From: an uncultured Collinsella sp.
Lineage (GTDB): Bacteria; Actinomycetota; Coriobacteriia; Coriobacteriales; Coriobacteriaceae
Direction: 5' to 3'
Length of the DNA stretch: 21,879 nt
Assembly: GCA_958407085.1 (NCBI GenBank)
Contig: CATYHY010000009.1
Coordinates: 1 to 21,879 of the forward strand
Under the pieces are notes generated by a model. That model had not been told where the DNA came from and did not search any database. It worked only from the letters and a program-made list of their open reading frames with translations. This document shows, piece after piece, positions 14,496 through 19,978 of the stretch (position 1 is the stretch's first letter; each line of letters opens with the position of its first letter). The position numbers were made by a program, and so were the translations under genes.

Positions 14496-15482
14496 CTAGT
14501 TTCCCTGCGCGCCCGAGATGCCGTTTTGCAGCGCGTCCCAGGCATTGGTAGCCATATCGCCCAGATTCTGAGCAGTATCACCCAGGTTTTGTGCCGTATC
14601 GCCCAGCTCTAGCGCCTTATCTCCCAACTCCTGCGCCTTGTTGCTCAAGTCCTCCAGCGTATTGGAGCTCGAGCTGTCGGTACCGCTTTGGCCGCCGGAC
14701 GAGTTGCCATAGCTGTTCTTGTGCGTGAGCTGAATCTCCAGGTTGCCGTTGTCGTTATAGTAGGCATTCGTAACAACCCAGTTGGAATCGATGACGGGCG
14801 TTGAGCCATCGTCGGTCAGGATCACGGCGTTCGAAAGGTCGGCTCCGCGCGACTTGAGGAGCTTCTTGGCGTTGGACCAGTACTGTCCCGGGATATCGCT
14901 CAGGTCGACGGCAGCAGACTGGGTGGTCTCGGCCTGCTCGGTCGTGGCATCGGTCGTGGCGCCCCGCTTGTTGAGCATGCCCGACACGATGGCAAACACA
15001 ACCGACAGCGCAAAGAAGATCGCCAGCACGATGATGATCTTCTTGATCACGCTCGACGAACGCGATGGCTTCTTCTCCTCGTCCTCGCCATATTGCGGAA
15101 TCGACTTGGGGTACTCGCGATACGGCTCGCGCGACTCGTAGCGAGGCTGCGCCGTGCGAGGCATATACGTCGTCTGCTGAGGCTGCGGAATGGGATTTTG
15201 CGGCAGGTCATCATAGGAATTCGGCGTCGAGGCAGCATAAGAATCCTGCGGCGCGTAATCAAACGGGTCCGGAGCTGCGTTGCCATAGGGGCCTTGCGAA
15301 GATGCAGCGTAAGAATCCTGCGCCGAGTCGCCATAGCCCATAACTCGCGTGGGCTCGGCAGAAGGCTGCGTCGCGGCGGGGTCGGCATAACCGGGGTTGG
15401 GAACAACGTGGGTCGCATCGGCGCTACCGCCAGCCTGTGCGGAACCGTAGCCGCCCATCACGGTTGTCTTGTCCTGATCCAT
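14496..15482 (-). CDS. Single-pass membrane protein with disordered N-terminus, PASTA-like outer domain and heptad tail
   Basis: A 328-residue protein of unknown function. Residues 1-140 are a cytoplasmic, Gln/Pro/Tyr-rich disordered region with repeated QDSYAAS (55-61, 79-85) and short threonine motifs (DKTTVMGGYG at 4-13, EPTRVMGYG at 43-51) that resemble Ser/Thr-kinase target sites bound by FHA domains. Residues 146-170 form one transmembrane helix after a KK stop. Residues about 198-254 look like a small PASTA-like alpha/beta module (QYWSNAKKLLKSRGA... SNWVVTNAYY). Residues 276-318 are a helix with a 7-residue repeat of the LGDTAQN type. AAGGA lies nine bases before the ATG. The domain calls are from pattern only. 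A signalling or cell-envelope role is plausible. Confidence 0.75.
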   Translation of the reverse strand: MDQDKTTVMGGYGSAQAGGSADATHVVPNPGYADPAATQPSAEPTRVMGYGDSAQDSYAASSQGPYGNAAPDPFDYAPQDSYAASTPNSYDDLPQNPIPQPQQTTYMPRTAQPRYESREPYREYPKSIPQYGEDEEKKPSRSSSVIKKIIIVLAIFFALSVVFAIVSGMLNKRGATTDATTEQAETTQSAAVDLSDIPGQYWSNAKKLLKSRGADLSNAVILTDDGSTPVIDSNWVVTNAYYNDNGNLEIQLTHKNSYGNSSGGQSGTDSSSSNTLEDLSNKAQELGDKALELGDTAQNLGDTAQNLGDMATNAWDALQNGISGAQGN

Positions 15483-15600
15483 GCAACGATTCCTTTCCGT
15501 CGCGCGTGAGCCTCAAGTTATCCATGCATTCTACCCGCGCAAAAGCCTATGATGGGCAGAGTCCGTCGGTATCTACAAGACATGCGCGGGCCTAAGGATC

Positions 15601-15620
15601 AAAAGGCCCCGCCGGGCCTT
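15601..15620 (-). terminator. Rho-independent terminator of fhs
   Basis: Read on the minus strand, AAGGCCC and GGGCCTT pair with a four-base loop and run into TTTTGATCC. It lies about 45 bases after the fhs stop. Confidence 0.7.
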
Positions 15621-15662
15621 GGTAGGCGCGACGGGGCGTGCAAGCGGCTATGAGCAGCGAGC

Positions 15663-17330
15663 TTAGAACAGGCCGGTGATGTTGCCGTCGTTGTCGACGT
15701 CGATGTTTTCGGCCGCGGGGATCTTGGGCAGGCCCGGCATGGTCAGAACGCTGCCAGTCAGTGCGACCACAAAGTGGGCGCCGGCAGAAACCTTGAGCTC
15801 ACGCACCGTGATGCGGAAGTTCTCGGGAGCGCCCAGGGCCTTGGCGTTGTCGCTAAAGCTGTACTGCGTCTTGGCGACGCACACCGGCAGGTTGCCAAAG
15901 CCGTTCTCGCGCAGCTCGGCGAGCTGGCGCTTGGCGGCCGGCGTAAAGTCGACGCCGTCGGCGCGGTAGACCTTGGTGGCAATGGCCTCGAGAGCGTCGG
16001 CCACATCGGCACCGTCCTCATAGGCAAACTTAAACTCACTCGGCTGCTCAATCAGACGCATGACCTCATCGGCCAGCTCGAGCGCGCCCTCGCCGCCCTT
16101 GGCCCAGACCTCGGAAAGCTTAACGTTGACGCCGAGCTTCTGGCACTCGGACTCGATGAGCGCAAGCTCGGCCTCGGTGTCCGTCGGAAAGCGGTTGATG
16201 GCGACCACGCAGGGCAGACCATAAACGTTCTGGATGTTGTCGACGTGACGCAGCAGGTTGGGCATGCCAGCCTTGAGTGCCTCGAGGTTCTCCTCGTTGA
16301 GGTCGGCTTTGGCGACGCCACCGTTGTACTTCAGCGCACGAGCGGTCGCGACGATCACGACGGCGCTGGGGCGAACGCCCGTCATGCGGCACTTGATATC
16401 GAGGAACTTCTCGGCGCCCAGGTCGGCGCCAAAGCCGGCCTCGGTAATGGCAACATCGCCAAAGCGCATCGCCATACGCGTGGCCATGATAGAGTTGCAG
16501 CCGTGGGCAATGTTGGCGAAGGGACCGCCGTGGACAAACGCGGGCGTGCCCTCGAGCGTTTGCACCAGATTGGGCTTGAGCGCGTCCTTAAGCAACGCGG
16601 CCATGGCACCCTGGGCCTTGAGGTCGCGGGCACGGACGGGCTCGCCGGCATAGCTGTAGCCGACAACGATCTCGCCCAAGCGCTCCTTAAGATCGTTGAT
16701 GCTCGTGGACAGGCACAGGATTGCCATGACCTCGGAGGCGACGGTGATATCGAAGCCGTCCTCGCGCGGCACGCCCTGGGCCTTACCGCCAATGCCGTCG
16801 ATGACGTGGCGCAGCTGACGGTCGTTCATATCGACGACGCGCTTCCAAGTGATGCGCTTAACGTCAATACCGAGCTGATTGCCCTGCTGGATGTGGTTAT
16901 CTAGCATGGCGGCCAGTAGGTTGTTGGCGGCACCGATGGCATGGAAGTCGCCGGTAAAGTGCAGGTTGATATCCTCCATGGGGATGACCTGAGCCCAGCC
17001 GCCGCCGGCAGCACCGCCCTTAACGCCAAAGACGGGGCCGAGCGAAGGCTCGCGCAGGGCCACGGCACTCTTGACGCCGCGACGACGCAGGCCGTCGGCC
17101 AGACCGATGGTCGTGGTGGTCTTGCCCTCGCCCGCAGGCGTTGGGTTGATAGCGGTCACGAGGACGAGCTTGGCCTGGTGATCAGTCGGCTCGTTGAGCA
17201 GTGAATAGTCGACCTTAGCCTTGTCGAAGCCGTACGGAATAAGGTGCTTAACGTCGACGCCGGCGTTCTTGGCCACCTCGGTAATAGGCAGCGGCGTGAC
17301 AGAACGTGCGATTTCGATGTCAGTAGGCAT
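15663..17330 (-). CDS. fhs: Formate-tetrahydrofolate ligase
   Basis: A 555-residue formyl-THF synthetase, which joins formate to tetrahydrofolate at the cost of ATP to give 10-formyl-THF in the cytosol. Length is that of the bacterial family (about 556). The P-loop TPAGEGKT is at 64-71, followed by TTTIGLADGL, and the conserved REPSLGPVFGVKGGAAGGG-type block, LHFTGDFHA and EAGFGADLGAEKF segments are all present. The ATG at 17330 has AAAGGA seven bases upstream; the frame is open for another 59 codons to 17507 but that part overlaps the promoter and ruvB's end. It is a single-gene unit with its own promoter and terminator. Its product is the substrate for FchA and FolD encoded about 10 kb away. 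Confidence 0.97.
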   Translation of the reverse strand: MPTDIEIARSVTPLPITEVAKNAGVDVKHLIPYGFDKAKVDYSLLNEPTDHQAKLVLVTAINPTPAGEGKTTTTIGLADGLRRRGVKSAVALREPSLGPVFGVKGGAAGGGWAQVIPMEDINLHFTGDFHAIGAANNLLAAMLDNHIQQGNQLGIDVKRITWKRVVDMNDRQLRHVIDGIGGKAQGVPREDGFDITVASEVMAILCLSTSINDLKERLGEIVVGYSYAGEPVRARDLKAQGAMAALLKDALKPNLVQTLEGTPAFVHGGPFANIAHGCNSIMATRMAMRFGDVAITEAGFGADLGAEKFLDIKCRMTGVRPSAVVIVATARALKYNGGVAKADLNEENLEALKAGMPNLLRHVDNIQNVYGLPCVVAINRFPTDTEAELALIESECQKLGVNVKLSEVWAKGGEGALELADEVMRLIEQPSEFKFAYEDGADVADALEAIATKVYRADGVDFTPAAKRQLAELRENGFGNLPVCVAKTQYSFSDNAKALGAPENFRITVRELKVSAGAHFVVALTGSVLTMPGLPKIPAAENIDVDNDGNITGLF

Positions 17331-17370
17331 GGGCGGTCCTTTCGTTACCGAATGAGAAAAAGACCAATTC

Positions 17371-17399
17371 AGCATAGCACGGGCGCGCAATAGTAAAAA
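17371..17399 (-). promoter_or_regulatory. Promoter of fhs
   Basis: On the minus strand TTTTTA (17394-17399) and TATGCT (17371-17376) are 17 bases apart, and TGC directly before the -10 gives an extended -10 motif. The start would be about 33 bases before the fhs ATG. This placement also supports the short fhs start. Confidence 0.5.
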
Positions 17400-17475
17400 C
17401 GCCCATAACCGATGAACGGCGATATGTTTACCCGATGCCCAGCGATAGCCCAACAGCCCGCCAAAACAAAGCGCC

Positions 17476-18543
17476 CTAAACGGTAGGTTCAATCCCGAGG
17501 TGCTCAAAGGTGCGAAGGGTTGCCTGACGGCCCTGCGGCGTACGAATCATCAAGCCGCACTGCAGCAGATAGGGCTCATAGACATCCTCGAGCGTGCCCG
17601 GGTCCTCGCCCACCGCGCTGGCAAGGGTCGTAAGTCCCACGGCACGACCGGAGAACGTCTTAGCGAGCGTCTCCAAAATGCGAATATCCATCCAGTCCAG
17701 ACCGAGCTCGTCGATCTCGAAGAACTCGAGCGCCCGGCGACAGATATCGAGCTCGATGGGACCGTTGCCGCGCACCTGTGCGTAATCGCGCACGCGCTTG
17801 AGCAGACGGTTGGCAAGACGTGGCGTGCCGCGCGAACGCGAGCCGATCTCGAGTGCACTGGGATGGTCGATCGTCACGCCCAGGATAGTCGCCGAGCGCG
17901 TCACAATCTGCGCGAGCTCCTCGACCGTGTAGTAATCCAGGCGATATGAAATGCCAAAGCGGTCGCGCAACGGGCCGGTCAACATGCCTGAGCGGGTCGT
18001 TGCCGCTACCAGCGTAAACTTGGGAATATCCAGGCGAATCGAGCGAGCCGCCGGACCCTTGCCAATCACGATATCGAGGGCAAAGTCCTCCATCGCGGGG
18101 TACAGGACCTCCTCGACCGAACGGTTGAGGCGGTGGATCTCGTCGATAAACAGCACGTCACCCGGCTGCAGGTTGGTAAGGATAGCCGCCAGGTCGCCGG
18201 TGCGCGCGATGGCAGGGCCACTCGTCGTCTTAATCTGAGCGCCCAGCTCGTTGGCGATAACGGTGGCCAGCGTGGTCTTGCCCAGGCCCGGAGGACCCGA
18301 GAAAATCACGTGGTCGAGCGTCTCGCCACGGCTCTGCGCCGCTTCGATCAACACGCGCAGGCTCTGCTTGATGTGCTCCTGGCCACAGTAATCGTCCAGG
18401 CGCTGGGGACGCAAAGTGCGGTCGACATCGAGGTCCTCGGCCGTCAGCTCCGAGCCCACCATGCGCTCGCCGTGCGCCATGGATGCCGCCGGCGAGTTGC
18501 CGGGCGTCGCCCACAGGTCCTGAGAGTCATCGGCTTCCCACAT
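17476..18543 (-). CDS. ruvB: Holliday junction branch-migration helicase RuvB
   Basis: A 355-residue AAA+ motor that forms hexameric rings on both arms of a RuvA-bound Holliday junction and drives branch migration with ATP. Walker A GPPGLGKT (83-90), Walker B FIDEIH (132-137), sensor ATTRSG (181-186) and the arginine-finger region GPLRDRFG (190-197) are intact, and the C-terminal winged helix (about 280-355) is present. The N-terminus is about 20-25 residues longer than in many RuvB proteins and looks disordered; Met28 is an alternative start. The ATG at 18543 overlaps the ruvA stop by one base (TGATG), so translation is coupled. Confidence 0.97.
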   Translation of the reverse strand: MWEADDSQDLWATPGNSPAASMAHGERMVGSELTAEDLDVDRTLRPQRLDDYCGQEHIKQSLRVLIEAAQSRGETLDHVIFSGPPGLGKTTLATVIANELGAQIKTTSGPAIARTGDLAAILTNLQPGDVLFIDEIHRLNRSVEEVLYPAMEDFALDIVIGKGPAARSIRLDIPKFTLVAATTRSGMLTGPLRDRFGISYRLDYYTVEELAQIVTRSATILGVTIDHPSALEIGSRSRGTPRLANRLLKRVRDYAQVRGNGPIELDICRRALEFFEIDELGLDWMDIRILETLAKTFSGRAVGLTTLASAVGEDPGTLEDVYEPYLLQCGLMIRTPQGRQATLRTFEHLGIEPTV

Positions 18544-19163
18544 CACGCATCCATTCCGAGTCGCTTAAGCGCCGCGCCGAGCAGATCCTCGACACGCATA
18601 TTCTGCCCATCATACCCGCTCAGGGCAACATCGGTCTCCTGCGGGCTAAAGCCCATGGAAAGGAGCGCCGCACGGGCATCATCGATCGCCGAAGGAGCGG
18701 CGGCGGGAACCGGCATCGCAACCTGGCCGGGAATAGCGTCGACCGGCACAAAGCCCTTGTCCTTGGCAAAGGTGCTCTTGAGTTCCAAGATGAGGCGCTG
18801 CGCGGTCTTTTTGCCCACACCGGGCACCTTGGCCATGCCCTTGTCGTCCTCGGCCATTACCAAGGAATACAGCTGCCCCACGGTATAGGTGGAAAGCACG
18901 GCGAGCGCCAGGCGCGGACCAACGCCCGAGACAGACACGAGCCGATCGAACATCGTGCGCTCGTCCTTGGAGGCAAAACCAAAGAGCGTCATGGCGTCCT
19001 CACGCACCTGCATGCGTGTGTAGAGGCGAACCTCGCCGCCAGGCGTCGGCAACGTGGCGGCGGTGCTGCCCGAGATGCCGAGCTCAAAGCCCACGCCCGA
19101 CACATCGACGACGGCCGAGCTCATCGTGGCCTCGACAAGCGTTCCATGGAGCTGGGAAATCAT
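18543..19163 (-). CDS. ruvA: Holliday junction-binding protein RuvA
   Basis: A 206-residue RuvA, the tetramer that holds the Holliday junction in an open square form and loads RuvB. The N-terminal OB-fold (1-65), the two helix-hairpin-helix motifs (LVSVSGVGPRLALAVL and KVPGVGKKTAQRLILEL, about 75-130) and the C-terminal three-helix domain that binds RuvB (about 155-206) are all present, joined by an Ala/Pro-rich linker. The ATG overlaps the ruvC stop by one base (TGATG) with GGA five bases upstream. Nothing is unusual. Confidence 0.97.
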   Translation of the reverse strand: MISQLHGTLVEATMSSAVVDVSGVGFELGISGSTAATLPTPGGEVRLYTRMQVREDAMTLFGFASKDERTMFDRLVSVSGVGPRLALAVLSTYTVGQLYSLVMAEDDKGMAKVPGVGKKTAQRLILELKSTFAKDKGFVPVDAIPGQVAMPVPAAAPSAIDDARAALLSMGFSPQETDVALSGYDGQNMRVEDLLGAALKRLGMDA

Positions 19164-19684
19164 CAGTATCCGGTTCCTCTCTGTTGATAGAACTCGCCAC
19201 CGGTGAGTTCACGGGTGCGGCTGAGGTTTACGTGGCAGATGGCGCAAGCCAGGGCATCGGCGGCATGGTCGGGATGTGGGTCGTGGTCGAGCTGCGTTAG
19301 CGTGCGTACCATGTAGGCGACCTGCCGCTTGTCCGCGGCGCCGGTGCCCACCACAGCCTGTTTGATCTGCATGGGCGTGTACTCGCCAATCTCGAGCGCG
19401 CACTCCGAAAGCGCCACAAGCGCAGCACCACGGGCATGCGCCGTGGGGATGGCCGAACGAACGTTGGCGCCAAAGTAGATGCTCTCGACAGCAGCCGTGT
19501 CGGGTCGATAACGCTCGACGACATCCTTAAGGTCACGGGCGATATGCGACAGGCGCACCGCGAGCGGGCTGCCCGCGCTGGTCTCAATACAACCGTAGGC
19601 ACGGCAGCGAACCTCGCCACGCCGCTCCTCGATAATCCCCCAACCCGTATGAGCCAAACCGGGGTCAATGCCCAAGATAACCAA
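19163..19684 (-). CDS. ruvC: Crossover junction endodeoxyribonuclease RuvC
   Basis: A 173-residue resolvase that cuts Holliday junctions symmetrically. The RNase H-like catalytic residues are visible: Asp7 in GIDPGLAHTGWG, Glu67 in AAVESIYFG, and His140 with Asp143 in DHAADALA. The start is TTG at 19684, five bases after GGGAGG; no in-frame ATG or GTG would retain the catalytic Asp7. First gene of ruvC-ruvA-ruvB, all overlapping by one base, and preceded by an SOS box. The rare TTG start may keep RuvC low relative to RuvA and RuvB. Confidence 0.96.
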   Translation of the reverse strand: MVILGIDPGLAHTGWGIIEERRGEVRCRAYGCIETSAGSPLAVRLSHIARDLKDVVERYRPDTAAVESIYFGANVRSAIPTAHARGAALVALSECALEIGEYTPMQIKQAVVGTGAADKRQVAYMVRTLTQLDHDPHPDHAADALACAICHVNLSRTRELTGGEFYQQRGTGY

Positions 19685-19739
19685 GCCAACCTCCCCTCGT
19701 CTTCTACCAAGCGCAAGGCAAGACCCCGCGCATCAATCA

Positions 19740-19753
19740 CGAACGTCTGTTCT
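19740..19753. promoter_or_regulatory. LexA/SOS box of the ruvCAB operon
   Basis: CGAACGTCTGTTCT contains the GAAC-N4-GTTC dyad of the Gram-positive and actinobacterial LexA site (B. subtilis type consensus CGAACRNRYGTTCG). It lies 56 bases before ruvC and just downstream of the likely -10, where bound LexA would block transcription. The operon is SOS-controlled in several other bacteria, which supports the call. Confidence 0.72.
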
Positions 19754-19784
19754 AGAATAACACAACAGCGACCGTATCTAGCAA
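19754..19784 (-). promoter_or_regulatory. Candidate promoter of ruvCAB
   Basis: On the minus strand TTGCTA (19779-19784) precedes TATTCT (19754-19759) with 19 bases between, or TTATTC with 18. The spacing is long, but the -10 adjoins the SOS box exactly as expected for a LexA-controlled promoter. Confidence 0.4.
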
Positions 19785-19820
19785 GCAAGGTTGAACCATA
19801 GGTTGAGCATAAGTCAGCGA

Positions 19821-19919
19821 GCGAGTCCCTGCCGTGGCAAGGTGTCGCGAAAGAGGAGCGCCGCGTACTTCTGTACGCAAGCGACGGTTTGAGCGGCAGA
19901 TTGCCCGGCAGGGGCTCGC
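19821..19919. repeat. 99-nt long stem structure, candidate structured RNA or repeat
   Basis: Bases 19821-19840 pair with 19901-19919 over 19 positions, with one G-U and one bulged base. Inside, TCGC (19845-19848) pairs with GCGA (19881-19884), and GCGTAC-TTCT-GTACGC (19863-19878) is a perfect hairpin with a four-base loop. CCATAG occurs on both flanks of the larger region (19796-19801 and 19973-19978), which might be a target duplication or chance. Both strands can form the fold, so the transcribed direction is not clear. It resembles no RNA family I can name. Confidence 0.6.
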
Positions 19920-19932
19920 GCAGCGTCGACTC

Positions 19933-19960
19933 GTTACGCGGTTTGGTAAAACCGCGTAAC
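19933..19960. repeat. Perfect 28-nt palindrome after the NadE-like gene
   Basis: GTTACGCGGTTT (19933-19944) and AAACCGCGTAAC (19949-19960) are exact inverted repeats with a four-base centre, 18 bases past the stop of the NadE-like gene. No T run follows on either strand, so it is not a standard terminator. It may protect the 3' end of the message, be an operator, or belong to the adjacent 99-nt structure. Confidence 0.55.
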
Positions 19961-19978
19961 CTTGGCCCTATCCCATAG

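Noticed and set aside
15774..16904. A 376-codon open frame on the plus strand
   Set aside because: It is antisense to fhs, which is unmistakable.
17485..17500. GGTTCAATCCC, a tRNA T-arm-like string
   Set aside because: It lies within the last codons of ruvB, and no acceptor stem, D-arm or anticodon arm surrounds it.
17331..17507. A 59-codon N-terminal extension of fhs
   Set aside because: It has no ribosome site, overlaps the predicted fhs promoter and the end of ruvB, and would exceed the normal family length.
19802..19975. Open frames on both strands across the structured element
   Set aside because: They contain the long inverted repeats themselves and lack start signals, so they are better explained as a by-product of a GC-rich palindromic element.
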